Below, piece by piece: positions 33,495 to 46,395 of a stretch of DNA of 64,000 bases. The notes beneath the pieces were generated by a model that saw only the letters and a list, made by a program, of their open reading frames with translations, did not search any database and had not been told where the DNA came from. Every line of letters begins with the position of its first letter. Position 1 is the stretch's first letter. The stretch spans positions 68,701,001 through 68,765,000 of the forward strand of contig NC_090999.1 of NCBI RefSeq assembly GCF_041146395.1, written 5' to 3'. Made by a program: the position numbers and the translations under genes. This stretch comes from Eulemur rufifrons. Its lineage: Eukaryota > Chordata > Mammalia > Primates > Lemuridae.

Positions 33495-33620
33495 TCAGTG
33501 AACTACACGCATTCACTTAATTCCACCAACCACTCTAAGCACCATGTGGTGTACAGATAAGTATAAAACAAGTTTCCTCGCCTTCAGCATTCTTACAATA
33601 TAAAGTGACAAGACAGGAAT
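33495..33620 (+). repeat. Ancient interspersed repeat fragment
   Basis: 'cattcacttaattccaccaaccactctaagcaccatgtggtgtacagataagtataaaacaagtttcctcgccttcagcattcttacaatataaagtgacaag' follows the order of the same old repeat as 29525-29635 ('...gcactgtgctaggtgctggggatacag...aacaagacaagtccctgccctcatggagcttac'). Confidence 0.45.
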
Positions 33621-35259
33621 AAAAGGAACCAATGAAGGAAGTGGCAGAGGACAAAACACGATAAATTGATCAAAAAGAGATGGAAACATATGCTGGGTGT
33701 TGCAAAGAAGAACAGATCCCCGTGGAGAGAAGTTGGAAGTGGGAGTAGAGGGGAGGATGCCAAAAGAGAGGATAGATACAAATGAATGTTAAAGGATAGG
33801 TAATTTTTTATTGGTAGTTTGGGTAGCTAGGTCATGAGGAGGTTGATCCTTAGGGGAGCAGAGTTGGAAGTCCACATAAAAAAGCATAGAAGCAAGAAAG
33901 AAAATGGAATTTGTGAAAAAAGTGTGGATAGACCATTTTGCTTAATGGTGATGGTTTGTGTATATAATAGGAAGTAAAGCTGGAAGAAAAGTTTAGGTTC
34001 TGAATCCAAGAGCATTATACACCAGGTTAAATAGCCTGGGTCTAGTAGGTTGCATGAATTTCATATGTTAAATTCTTATTTCAGAAAACAAGTAGGTACT
34101 ATGGAAGTGAACCCTAATAATCAAGTTGGAAGTTGGAAGAAAAGGAAATACATCATTTTAGTGTTCCAGGTGGTATACAGGGGCCTGGAATAGAGTAGCG
34201 TTATCTGTAAGAACAAAAGAAAGAAGTGGCTAAAACAGAAGTTATACAGAAGCTAAAGACTGGATAATCAAGGTATGCCTGAAATTGGTTTTGTCAGGGA
34301 AATTATGAATTAAGTTTTAGAAATGCCAAATTTGAGGTGAAAATGAAACTTCTCAGTGTCACTGTTTAATTATTTCAGAGAGAGACTCATAATTCAGGGA
34401 GATTAAAAAAAAGGAACAGAGATTTTGAAGTTGACCTTTGAGGTTTCTATGAAATTTTGGCAACAAAGGTCAGTTAACAATTACCAATTACGTTTTGTAT
34501 AATGTTAAATCATTTCAGGGATGTTTTTATTGAAGAAATCCAATTTTCCTGGCCTAAGACTAGATTCTAAAACCTCGCCCCCATTCCAACTGCCTGGGAA
34601 GTACAGACTCTAGATCACAAATTTATAACCATAACTTTAAAATCAGCTACAAGTGTCTGTCCTACTGGCATTGGAATAACATCAGGATTTTTGTGAATTT
34701 CCCACATTCCCATATGACAGAGACAAGTTTTCTTTTTCAGAGAACTTATCTGAATATTACCTAAAATTTATGCAGTTTATGTGTTCTTCCATTGATTCTT
34801 ATGAAGAAATTTTCATAAGTATCTCATTTTTTACTCATTATACATGACCAAAATAAGTATTACAACCTCTCATTTCATTTCTTGCTAAATAGCTATTATC
34901 ATATACTTAGTCCTTAGAGAAGTAGATATACTATTTTCTCATAGTAAAAACAATTTTGAAATAGTAAATAACTAGTAAGTATATAATGGACTATATTTCA
35001 TTTAGGTTTAGAATTTCTGAAATCTAAAGTGCTAAAGGAAGCTTGTTATTTTACATTCTATTGTCTTATAAGTTATAGCATTTATTAATATTATTAATAT
35101 TGCATATTAATGATACCAGATATATTCCAGAACTATATAAAAGATTTCTTTTGCTCAAGGAGTCTAAATCAAATTCAAACTATTTTATATGCTATTGTGG
35201 ACCAGGGAGGTACTTATTTGATTATCGTCTTTAAAACTGATAACCCCATTTCTGGTAGA
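33621..35259. other. Unannotated DNA
   Basis: No gene, RNA or repeat family recognised. 33600-34000 is purine-rich on the plus strand, which opens pyrimidine-coded hydrophobic frames on the minus strand; these are composition artefacts. Confidence 0.35.
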
Positions 35260-35650
35260 ATCCTAGGATGACTGGCCCCATGCCAGACTGTTAGAGTGGT
35301 GGATTAAATATGCATGCAAGTCCTTTATCACTTCTACCATAGAGACATAGTCTATTTTTTCTTTCCTTGAAACCAGAATGGTTTTGTGACCTGATCTGAC
35401 CAATAGAATAGGGCACAGTGACCTTGCATAACTGTTGAGTTTACACCTTAAAAGATCTGGAGCTCTCAACTTTACCACTTTACATGCTCTTTCTTAGAAG
35501 CTGGTCACCTTGTAAGATATCTGACCACTTTAAGAACACCATGTTGTGAAAAGGCCAATCATCTCCGTAACCCTACTTAAGTCATTTGCATGCTAATTTA
35601 ACAACGAGGAGAATATCTTCTCTGCCTACTTGATATTCTGGAAATCACCA
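35260..35650 (+). mobile_element. MLT1: MLT1-like MaLR LTR, decayed
   Basis: 'ttgtgacctgatctgaccaatagaatagggcacagtgacc' (usual 'gacttgctttggccaatagaatgtggcagaagtgac'), 'cttagaagctggtcaccttgtaagatatctgacc' and 'ccatgttgtgaaaagg' follow the MLT1 order. Ends are not clear and no internal retroelement sequence is attached. Confidence 0.55.
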
Positions 35651-36515
35651 AACTAGTAAATATGAGTGTATTTTAGGTAAGTTATACATTTATTTTTTGA
35701 GTAGATATTTTTAGCATATATATAAATTTTAGGAGCATATATTTAAAAATAAAATTTATTCTGCAAACATATCATGGTTCTTTTAGCATTTAGAAAATTG
35801 TATTCAATTTACTTTTACCAAACCTTTTCACATTGGTAATGGAAACTAAGTGAATTAATAATAAATGAAAATGCCACAGAGGAAAAAATGTCAAGTGTAT
35901 CACCAAACAGTAGTGACTATACGGTTTATGTTGTGTTTTGTATATATCTCATGTATCATGTAAAAATCTATAGAAATCTTTGATAATAAAACCTTTATGA
36001 ATTTAAAATAAAACCAATATTCTTTATGATTCTCTGTTGACACTTTACCTTCCATTCTTACATTTACTTTTTGCTTACCTCTATAGTGCAAATACCTAGA
36101 GGAGTACAATTTTATTCTAGTCCATTCTAGCAGTGTACTTGTCACTTCAGTTTTATACATGTGTATATTATTTTTTCTCAGTTATTACTGGGTATATATC
36201 CATTTTGCAGGTAACCAGCTTACAGAGTAATTTTTAATTTTTTTTAAGTTGAAAACAAGCAAGTACTATAATTAAAGCACAAATAAAAATGTTCATCAAA
36301 CTTTGAGCTCATTACCTCAGTGCTGCATCCTAATGACAGTACTTTTTACAGCAATGAATTTACAGCAGTGAATCCACAGCAGTTTAAGGGCTCTTCAATG
36401 CCTCAGAAGAAGAGATTAGGACATTGTTTCTGAGCACCGTACAATCCTCACTCGCTGTCAGAGTGCTGTGTGGTCTTGTCTTCCCTCTCCATGGAGGAGT
36501 GGTGTCGTAGCCAGA
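35651..36515. other. Unannotated AT-rich DNA
   Basis: No gene or family recognised. A tiny tandem array of about three imperfect 14-base units (TTACAGCAGTGAAT type) sits at about 36349-36380. Confidence 0.4.
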
Positions 36516-36519
36516 AGGC

Positions 36520-36680
36520 AGCCTCCTAGGACACAGGAGACCTCGATTCTAGTCCTCATTCATCCACTTCCAGTCAGATAACTTCTTTGACCCTGTTTCG
36601 GTTTATAATGGGAAATATCATTCCTCTCCCAGAAGTTTATTATGAAATATGAAACATTATACTTAAGAAAGAACAGATAA
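36520..36680 (+). mobile_element. MIR: MIR SINE
   Basis: 'cacaggagacctcgattctagtcctcattcatccacttccagtcagataacttctttgaccctgtttcggtttataatggg' follows the full MIR core order ('ggagacctggattcaagtcctggctctgccacttactagctgtgtgacc...'). Confidence 0.75.
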
Positions 36681-39600
36681 GGCCAAAGAAGTTGCCCTCA
36701 GCCATTGCAGTGGCAGTTTCAGCATAGATTACAAGGCTAATAGCTTGACCAATAAGGCTATTTGGAATAATGTTTCCTCAATTGAGATCACCATTGATAG
36801 ATTTTTTTCCCTTCTACTGTTAATCTAGGCAATTTATACAATGAGAGAGAATTTATACAATGAGTTTTCACCTGAATTGAAAACTATCCAGATAAATAAT
36901 TGAAATTTAAGCAAAAAATAGACAATGGAGGATATTTGCTTCTTGGATAAGATCTTAGAAGTTCTTCACTTAAAACATCACATTTTAAAATTTCCGTATA
37001 TCTCCTGGAATGAATTTGCTTTTGTTTGTGAGCTTGAGAACTCATGGGTTTAAAGTATTTTAGAAAACTCACTATGTAACCTGGAATGATAGAAATTTGC
37101 ATAGCCTAATTTGTAACAATAGTTCATCTCTGGGCAAGGCTAGGTGACATTGATTCTACATCAACATTTTGTAAATAACAGAAAACCAACTTGAGTTTAA
37201 GGATAAAAAAGTTTTATTTTGAGTATTCAAAGGAGCAATGATCCAAAATACAGCCAGCCCTCAGAAATCAATTGAAATAGGAAATAGAAATACATCAGGA
37301 ACTCAAGATATTCTTATTAATGGCTCTCAATGGTTATTTACATTATTCTTCTTTGTCTGTAATCTGTATTCTTTTCTGCAACTTTTTCTAAGTACTGTAG
37401 GCAAATTATGCTACAGCCCACACGTTTTTAAATCCCTTTTTTAAAGAGGTCAGCATATATTAAACTGTAATCTCTTAGAAACCAATCTGTTAATATCAAT
37501 TTAAATCCTGACTAATGGGTTTCTATTGTCTTTGGTCAGGTCACCATTTCCTGTGCAGTTATTTGTGGTCATCGGGATGGAACTTATTTTACTGATACCA
37601 CTTCTGAAGGTTCAACCCTATAACCTTGGGGAGAGACATGGATTTAATAGGAAAAAACAGCATTGTTAGCTTAGGCTGGTTAGTAACTTAGAGGGGTCGC
37701 CTCCTGGGCACTATTAGTGAAAATTTAGAAAATCATCTCAATTTTTCTGGTATTGGGACAAATCCCCTTTTGACTGTCATTATTGTGATAATATTTCTAA
37801 GGCCTTCTTCCCTTATCTTTAATGTTTCATTCAGAGAGAAGTGACCTATCTGATTTCTAGCTGAGAAAGCATGTAATTAAATAATACCCTTGAGCTCATT
37901 CTATTTTCCTGCCTTATCATGAAATAAGAAAGAAAGATTTCCTAAAGGAGAATTAAAGAAAATGCTGATACATAGCAAATGATAGTTTAGCTTTGCTTAC
38001 AAGGACAATCCTCTTTCTACAAAAATAAATGAATACAATGTATTGGAGAACTTTAGGGGAGGTGGGGAACAACTACCTAAGCATTGTGAATTCTGTACTG
38101 TAAGGTAATTTTTTTAGTTTGTCTATTCCAAAACAAAAGCAGAATTACTGGGTTATCTTTCGTTGATGCTGCTTCCTTAGCACTATTAACATCATCTTCA
38201 TCATCATCAGTTGTTACTTCAATAAAAGCAATACTTCTAAACTAGAAATATACTAAATTCTTTAAATTCTCTCAAAAATTAACACTTTTTAAAAGATACT
38301 TTTATTTTAAACTTCTAGCATGGATATGCTAGTATTAAAACAGAGAACATATAAAAAACAAAATGAAAATAAAATATTTAAATATAAGATGAAAGTTCAA
38401 AGATTATGGCGTTCTTGCTGAATAAAAAATGGAAACTGTATTTAAATTACTTTTATTTTAACCATTCCTGTATTCCCCCACCTTTTTGTATATGCTTGAA
38501 AATGTATGAAATTGAAAAGAATAACAGCAGACAAAAAAAATAAGAAAAATGTCACTTAGAAAGATTTTAGTTATAAATAGGAGAGAAAAAAACACATTAT
38601 AAAATTAAAAGCTACCTCTTGGAAAGTAAAATTTTGTCAATAAGCATAATGAGGTCTACCTGTACTGAGTATTGTATACGTGAATACTGGGAAGACATAA
38701 TGATTCAGTTAGTTTTAATTTATAAGAACATAGAGATCTTCAAGGCAATGAAAAACATAATTTACAAAGCACATATAGGCAGAAAAAACAAACAAGCAAT
38801 CAAAGAGCATATATTTAGAGATATTTGGAATGTAAAATTATTAGAATTAAAGATTAGAATTGAGGGTAGCCCTGATTGTTTTGTTTGTCCCATACAATAA
38901 GCAATTGGTTTATTAATCCTAGGAAAATGCTTAAGTTATATATTTGATAACATAATAACTTACAAATCACCTGTTTCAGTTAAGTCAGTGGAACAGATAA
39001 GTTCTAATTTTAAAAAAAAATTGTCCCTTAAAAATTATTTTATAAATGAATTTATGTGTTTTATAATCACATAAATTAGTTTTCATTAGAATATTACAAA
39101 AGGTACCATCACAAAATAAATGATTAATAGGCAAACAATATTAGTTTATTATTTAACCAATATTTACTAATCTCCTAATATTTATAATTCAAATGATAGA
39201 TCCTGACAAGTAATTAAAGAGATGAAAAAGCACAATACATATTAATCACAATAAAATATTAAAATAGCAAATATATACACTATACAAGATTAGAAAAGAC
39301 TAACAAGTAAGTGCTAAGTACTTAATCAAAAGTTCAGGTTGTATGTGCCAATTGAGAAGATGCACTTGGGAAATTGAAAGCCTAGTGATTAGTTAGGAGG
39401 ACATATAGTGCTTCCTCCAGTTGGTCCTAAGTTGGAAGTAAGGGCAAAAATTGATTTGTAAAGACTGTTTGGGGCTGATTGCTACAGTATGTGATTGGGC
39501 TTCCTGGATCGGTTGCTGAAGATACTGTCAGTTCTATTTTTATATGTGGCCTGGGCATTTTCCATTTGTATGTTCAGTTTCTCATTACTTAGGCAAGATA

Positions 39601-42600
39601 TATACATATATAATTATCATATAATAAATATATAGAAAGATTAACTTTAAAATTATAGATAAGATCAGTTATTGTTTAGATGGTTGGATTTTCAGAAATA
39701 GACATCTGCTTTACGGAAAGGGAAAGGAAATAATTAAAATAAATATATTTAATTGAATATAGACAATATTGAACAGATTCAGGTCACTAGGAAGTAAGAA
39801 AAAGGAGGCAAAATATGTAGATAAAATTGATAGAATCATGAAATCATTTGTATTTTTTGACCAAAGATGTAAGGTAATTAAATGAGGAGAAATTTAAGTA
39901 CTATAGTACTAGAGTTGAGATATAAGTAATTGCTGAACATGCTCATTGCCTTCCTCCTCACCTTACGATAATAAAAGATAATGAAGTAACCAGAATATAC
40001 CTTTAATATTTAGGGCCCACTTTTCATCTAACTCTTAATGAAAGCTCTAGAGAAGATTTGGTGAAACTGTTAGGATAAAGACAAATTAGTGAGCTCATAA
40101 AGAAATTAATCTGAGCTAAGAATAGAAGAATTACTTTGAGTCTTTATATTAGTGAGAGTTTCTAGATTTTTGAGAATCTATTCTTTCTTTCATATGTTCT
40201 GGTCAAGTTAATGTATATATGATTGCAGATATACATTGTCTTTCCTGTTTTATTTATTAACATCCTTGTCTAAAAAGAAACAAAAATCCTTAAATTGAGG
40301 AATTGAGGCAGCTCATTCACCTTGTTTACTATGTAATTTGGTCTGGGACTGAAAAATTTAAGTAGCCAATTACTTAGCTTGCCCTCCCTATCATTACTAT
40401 CACCCAGGTTTCAGTGTAGACAGGTTAGTGGTAGTAAAACAGAATCAATATTTACTGTCAAGGGTTTATTAAATCTGTATAGTATTGGGCATTTCTATGA
40501 GCAAAATTCAACACTGAATTTTATAGAATTGAGTAACTTCTTTATGGAAGCCCTGCTATCATGTTATGAAGGACATGATCCCTATACTCATTGAGTGTGT
40601 GTTTATTATGGCAAGTAGACGTTGCAAAGATAACTCTCATCAAAGGTTAAAAGTGAGTAATATTTCATAGGGGGACCATAAAATCATACACGTGTTCAGA
40701 GCACACTGTGTGTTTTCACTTGAACTAAAAGATTCTATGGATCAAAATGTTTCTGTTGTGGGGCTAGTACTGAACTAGAAGTTTAAGGATAGAATAAGTT
40801 GACATTTAGGAAAATAGAAGGAGATGAGAGAAGTTTTTATTAGAAGGAAATCATGTGACAAAAATCATAGAATCTGTTTGAAAAGAATGTACATTTTTCT
40901 GGGGCATGAAGGATAATACAGCTGAAAAGATAGAGAAAAATGAGAAATGAGTGCCCTAAGAAAGACCTATGATGGTTTTAGGACTATTGAAGTAACCTAA
41001 CCTGGCTTTACGAAACATTACTGTGTAGGAAGACATTACACGATGCCTATCTTTCACCTGCCTAAAGCTTAACTTGAAGGATGATAAAGCAAATGCACAG
41101 AAAACTATGCAACAAGTAGGATAGCATACATATTCTAAGAAACATACCCTTCACTGATCGAATTCATGCTTTTCCTGTAACAAAACTCTTAGAAATTAAC
41201 TCTTTTCTATGTTAGATTTAAAATAAAATTAACAAATAATATTTTCTTTAGTATAATTTTTTGCCTTTGATTAATTTAAACACTGTGAGAATATTTGCAT
41301 TGTTTTACAATTTGGCAAAAATGCAAAAAGTTTCAAATTCTTGGTGACCATAATTTTCCAGGCTCCAGGCACTGTCTTATCTTTAAAAGACACACAGTAG
41401 AAAGTACTTCCTGCTGCCATGGCATAATTTTGTTTCTGGAGCTATGGGTTGTCAAGGTAAGGTTTTCTAGAATTATTTTCCTAAGCTTTTGTTCCTGAGA
41501 GTCAGTTCAATAGCCATCATTATGGAAACAGAATATAATTACGAATAATGATTGTTTTGGAAATAGAGATAATACAGTAGCAGAATTAGCTAATGGCTGG
41601 CCTCTATTCAACTTGCAATTTGCATTTCTCATTTTATGACAAAATATTACTGGAAACAGAATGAAAAGCAAATATTGTATTTTTCCATTCTTATATTTTA
41701 AATAAAAAGTAAAAATTATAAACCTTTTGAATGAAATATTTTTTAAAAGTAGTTATAGCTGTTCAAAAAGCAAAAATGTACACTGAGCTAAGACTAGAGT
41801 ATGTTACAAAGGATCAGGACTTTTGAAATTTTGGTTCATAAGGCTGCTTAGATTATTCTTGATTAATGTTTCATATTACAACCCAAATTAACTGAGAAAA
41901 ACAGCACTAACATTTTGACTAACAATTACCAGTTCCTTGCCTACCATTAACTCTGAATGATTTAACCTCCTTTCATAACCCTTGGTCTACCTGTCTTTGA
42001 TGTTTTTAAGCCATCCTGATAACTCTCTGTACTTTATATGTATTGGCTGATACTTCTGTCTAAAGAATATTTAACCTTTGTTTATCTTTCAGGAGAGCTT
42101 AATTTACTATTAGATATACATTAAGGTGGAGATAGTACTATTGAGTATATCAACAGTTCAGCGGGTGTAATTTCAGTAGCCCAAGAAGTCTTTCACAGTA
42201 AATATGGAGACAGGGTCAACCCACTGGAGGCTTTCCTCTTTCTTTTTTCCTACCCCACCACCGTTATTTCTCCTAAGACCACCTCCTCTGGAACTCCTAA
42301 GATAAAAAAATGAACTTATTTGATAACTGATGTATTTTCTCCTAATATAAGAATACAGGGAAAATTGCCTTGCTCATATTCAATATGTGATATTCATTCT
42401 CTCTCTCTCTCTCTCTTTCTCTCTGTATTATATCTGTCAAATTCTACTTTGGAACTCAATTACCTCCATATTGAGATCTATATTTTTTCCAGAGGGAAGG
42501 GATACACTCAATTTTTTTAAAAAGTTTACCTGTAATGGGAACCTATGCAGGGGTGATTCATTTTATAATCACCTATATCCCATTGTCAACAGGTATTAAA

Positions 42601-42985
42601 AAGAAGAATCTTGAGCAAAATAAGTGGCTTAGTTTTTCAGTTTTTTTTTTCATTCTTTATACTTTTTTCTTACCAATATCAAAATATCATGGCATATATA
42701 TGTAGGTGTGATGATTCCACAGATCCCATTCTATTTCTTTCATGTTTGCTTATGGTTATAAGTTCTTCTAAAGCTGAGAATGTAGGCTTTCTTTGGTTCT
42801 GTTTTAGCTTATGGAGCTGCTGCTTTCTAAACTCCACCTGTGAGTATAGTGCCTTTCCAAGAGGGAATAGAAAATGATTTACTTCAAAATTCCATAACAC
42901 TCTACTTCCTGATATCTATAAGAATGTTTGTAAAGCCATAAATGTTAAGAAGGCAGGATAAAGTGACTAACCACTATATTATTTT
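36681..42985. other. Unannotated, AT-rich, unique-looking DNA
   Basis: About 6.3 kb without a repeat family, exon or RNA gene I can name. It contains AT-only patches (for example 39595-39660) and a (CT)n tract at 42398-42423. Open stretches such as 38619-38900 (93 codons) are Ile/Lys-rich translations of AT-rich DNA and are not supported as genes. Ancient repeats below my recognition limit are likely present. Confidence 0.35.
42398..42423. repeat. (CT)n microsatellite
   Basis: CTCT repeats broken once by TT. Confidence 0.88.
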
Positions 42986-42989
42986 TTGG

Positions 42990-43115
42990 TTCGCATTTGG
43001 TGCATATCTTAATTCTGACATTTACTAGCTCTGTGATATTTGACACATTACTTTTTTCCTCTGCCTCTACAAAATGAGTATAATTATGACCGATCGCACT
43101 TTATAGAGGAGATAA
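42990..43115 (+). mobile_element. MIR: MIR SINE fragment
   Basis: 'cttaattctgacatttactagctctgtgatatttgacacattac' and 'cctctgcctctacaaaatgagtataattatgacc' match the MIR order ('ctggctctgccacttactagctgtgtgacc...cctcatctgtaaaatggggataataat'). Confidence 0.7.
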
Positions 43116-43734
43116 TTATCTCTATGGGTTCCTTAATTGAGTATATGTATCATGCCATATTTCTCTTGCTCATTCAATATTCAACTCTTCTAGATGATTG
43201 TTTCATGTTTTTATTTCTTTCCTCAAAATCTAACATGTCTTCCCTCATTCATATTCCCAGTTGCTGACCTTGATATTTTATTCCTACTTTCCTACCAACA
43301 ACAAAAAACAATCAGAAGAAAATTTTAGCAAGCTCCTTTCATGACATATGCCCTCATTCAGTATATCTGTGCTCTTGTATCTTGGGCTTTCTCTCCTCTA
43401 AACATGTGTGAGTTCTCTGCTCTTTACAGAGGGCAATTGCTTCACTTGTGCACTAGATTTCTGTCCTTTCCCACACTCAAGGATAATACTCCAGAGTTTC
43501 CCTTTCTTTACTGTATTATCATTTTATTTCCCCTCTGCATTGGAACTTTCCCATCAACCAAGAGATGGCATTTTTTTCACCTTAATACAATCTTTTTATT
43601 ACTTATTGTTTCCCTGCAACTACTGCCCTATTTCTCTCCTTACCTTTCTTCCTAGAAAGAGTTTTCTGTGGTTCTTGTCTCTATAACTCGTTTTCTTTTT
43701 ACTGAGCCACTATGTTAAAATTGTTTCCTCCAAG
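43116..43734. other. Unannotated pyrimidine-rich DNA
   Basis: No family recognised. Two overlapping open stretches of about 100 codons (43341-43686) come from C/T-rich sequence and translate into Leu/Phe/Ser-rich peptides without a motif. The composition resembles the L2-like remnant further right. Confidence 0.35.
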
Positions 43735-44015
43735 AGGAATTCATTCCTCAAAGGCAGTATCATCCTGATATAGAAACCAGGAGAGGCCTCAACAACAACA
43801 ACAACAACAAAACTACAGACCAATATCCATCATGAACATAGATGCAAAAATTCTCAACAAAATACTAGCAAACTGAACCCAATAGTACATCAAAAAGATA
43901 GTTCACCATGATCAAGCGAGTTTCATCCCAGGGATGAAAGGATGGTTCCATATACCCAAATTAATAAATATGATTCACCACATAAACAGAATTAAAAAAG
44001 AAAAAAACGTTTTCT
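43735..44015 (+). mobile_element. L1: Old L1 ORF2 fragment
   Basis: Reverse-transcriptase region of an L1: words for YRPIS-MN-DAKIL-KILAN and for the FIPGM segment are readable across stops ('actacagaccaatatccatcatgaacatagatgcaaaaattctcaacaaaatactagcaaac', 'tttcatcccagggatgaaagg'). A (CAA)n tract lies at about 43788-43810 within it. Both ends are truncated. Confidence 0.85.
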
Positions 44016-44029
44016 CAAAATCAGCAATA

Positions 44030-44656
44030 AAAGTTTCTTCACTAAATCCATTGGTCAGTTACTCTTTGTTGAAAAATTCTATTCACTAACATTCTGAATA
44101 CTTCATTCTCTGGTTTCTCTTTACCGCACTGGTCCCCTCTGTGAAGTGTTTGTTGATTCTTCTTTATCTTTTTATCCTCTAAACATTTGACTAGCTATGT
44201 TTCAATCCTGGGACATTTTCTGCTTTCTATATATATGTAATTCCTGTTGATCTCATCCAGTTGCCTTTCATTGAGTTATAGACCACCCTCACCATCTCAA
44301 CACCCTCACCATCCCCACAATCACAAAGCCACTAGTTCAAACCATCATTAGGTCCTCAAATGATTTGCCTCAAGAGCCTCCTAACTGATCTACCTGTGTC
44401 CCCTCCTTCAATAATTCTCAGCATGAAGCCAAACTGTTTCTTTGCAGGTGTATGTTACTCTTCTGCTGAAATCACTTGAAAGACATTTTTTAATCTCAAT
44501 CATATTGCAAACTTAAGTTCTTACAACTATCCAAAATATTTTGAGATCTGATACCATTCTCTCTTCAACATCTCAAGCACTTTTGCACACTTCCTCCCCT
44601 TTGGCTACACTATCTCCCTTGCTATTCCCAGACATGCCAACCACGTTTCCCCTAAG
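44030..44656 (+). mobile_element. L2-like LINE remnant, left part
   Basis: It follows the same ancient repeat order as 10740-11400: 'agcctcctaactgatctacctgtgtcccctccttcaataattctcagcatgaagccaaact', 'gttactcttctgctgaaatcacttgaaaga', 'atctcaagcacttttgcacacttcctccc', 'ttgctattcccagacatgcca'. It is interrupted at 44670 by the inverted L1. LINE-2 assignment is tentative. Confidence 0.45.
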
Positions 44657-44670
44657 AGATTTTGCCTTTG

Positions 44671-46038
44671 GTTTTTTTTTTTTTTTTTTTTTGCTTGTAT
44701 GTTTGCTTGTTTTTAATTAATTTATTTTTTTTAATTTCAGCTTATTATGGGGGTACAAAAGTTCAGGTTATATATATTACCTATGCCTCCTCATCCCCCC
44801 AAGTCAGAGCTTCAAGTGTGTCCATTCCCCAGATAGTGCTCATCGCACTCATCATATAGGTATACACCCATCCCCTCCACCCACCCCCCACCTCTGTTCG
44901 ATACTCAATTGGTGTTATTCCCAAAAGTGCACTTAGGTGATGATCAGGGAAACCAATTTGCTGGTGAGTACATGTGGTGCATATTTTTCCATTCTTGCGA
45001 TACTTCAGAAATAGAATTCCTGAATAGACCAATATCAAGAACTGAAATCGAAACAGTAATAAAAAACCTTCCCAAAAAGAAAAGCCCTGGACCAGATGGC
45101 TTCACACCCAAATTTTACCACACCTACAAAGAAGAACTAGTGCCCATCCTACATAAACTATTCTCCAACATTGAGAAGAATGGAATTCTCCCCAACACAT
45201 TTTACCAAGCCAACAAAACTTTGATACCAAAACCAGGAAAGGATGCAACAAAAAAAGAAAACTACAGACCAATATCCCTTATGAATATAGATGCAAAAAT
45301 TCTCAATAAAATCCTAGCAAATTGAATCCAAGTGCTTATCAAAAAAATAATCCACAACCAAATGGGCTTTATCCCAGAGATGCAGGGATGGTTTAACATA
45401 CGCAAATCTATAAATGTAATTCACCACATAAATAGAAGCAAAAAGAAAGACCATATGATCCTCTCAATAGATGCAGAAAAAGCATTTGACAAAATTCAAC
45501 ACCCATTTATGATAAGAATGCTTAACAAAATAGGCATAGAAGAGACCTATCTAAAAATGATACAAGCCATATATGACAAACTCACAGCCAACATCATACT
45601 GAATGGGGAAAAAATGAAGGCCTTCCCACTTAGAACTGGAACCAGACAAGGCTGCCCACTGTCCCCTTACTTTTCAACATAGTATTGGAAGTCCTTGCAA
45701 GAGCTATCAGGCAAGAGAGCAGAATCAAGGGAGTCTGAATAGGGAAAGAAGAGATCAAACTCTCACTCTTTGCTGATGATATGATGTTATATCTAGAAAA
45801 GCCCAAGGATTCAAACAAGAGACTTCTGGATTAATCAATGAATTCAGTAAAGTCTCAGGTTACAAAATCAATACACAGAAATCAGAGGCATTCATATATG
45901 CCAGTAACAGTCAAATGGAGAACCAAATTAAGGCCTCAATACCCTTCAAAATAGCAACAAAGAAAATAAAATACCTAGGAATATATTTAACTAAGGAGGT
46001 AAAGGACCTGTATAGGGAGAACTATGAAACATTGAGGA
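44671..46038 (-). mobile_element. L1: L1 insertion with twin-primed 5' inversion
   Basis: In order on the plus strand: a T-run (44672-44692), a 17-base non-tail segment, the antisense 3' UTR and end of ORF2 (44733-45006), then an abrupt switch to sense ORF2 RT sequence (45007-46038). The perfect 14-base duplication AGATTTTGCCTTTG flanks the whole (44657-44670 and 46039-46052). The sense part corresponds to 4347 to about 5388 of the full-length copy, and the antisense part starts at about 6790. Some 1.4 kb between them is therefore missing. This is the signature of twin priming during target-primed reverse transcription. Confidence 0.93.
45007..46038 (+). pseudogene. L1 ORF2: L1 ORF2 RT fragment in the inverted segment
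   Basis: Sense RT-domain sequence from the [10 protein letters not shown] segment to shortly after the FADD box (about 45764-45780). Compared with the 5' copy in this window it has a TGA at 45323-45325 where that copy has CGA (CpG decay), a one-base loss near 45665-45670 after GCPLSP, a TGA at 45736-45738 where that copy has CAA, and another small deletion near 45825-45835. Non-functional. It was a fragment from the moment of insertion, since the N-terminal endonuclease and the region between RT and 3' UTR are absent. Confidence 0.9.
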
Positions 46039-46052
46039 AGATTTTGCCTTTG

Positions 46053-46345
46053 TTGATCTATCTCATATGCTCTTTCCAAGATATTTTCATTGTTCAATCT
46101 CTTACCTACTTTAGATTTTATTAAAATATCATCTAAGGGAGACTAGCTCTGGCAATCCAATCTAAAATAGCACCTCCTTCCAACCATATTTTCTATTTCC
46201 TTTCCCTGTTTTTAATACCTAACGTGAATCTTCTAATAACATTTTGTGTTTTAATAATCTGTTATATTTATTATCAGAGTTTACCCTCCTCCTACCATGA
46301 CCAGAGTATAAGATTCATGAGTGTGGGAAATTTATGTTTTCTTTA
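46053..46345 (+). mobile_element. L2-like LINE remnant, right part
   Basis: It continues the remnant after the L1: 'caatccaatctaaaatagcacctccttccaaccatattttctatttcctttccctg' and 'gaccagagtataagattcatgagtgtggg' match the usual 'ctatctaaaatagcaccccc...ctagaatgtaagctccatgagggcaggg' order. Confidence 0.5.
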
Positions 46346-46395
46346 AGTGCTACTATTCATAGATACTGTTTAAATTAATCAATACTTATTTAAAA

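Noticed and set aside
36349..36380. Functional tandem array (TTACAGCAGTGAAT units)
   Set aside because: Only about three imperfect short units; too small to support more than local duplication.
43341..43686. Two overlapping ~100-codon frames as a membrane protein
   Set aside because: The hydrophobic translation follows from C/T-rich repeat-like sequence; no start context, no domain, and the frames overlap.
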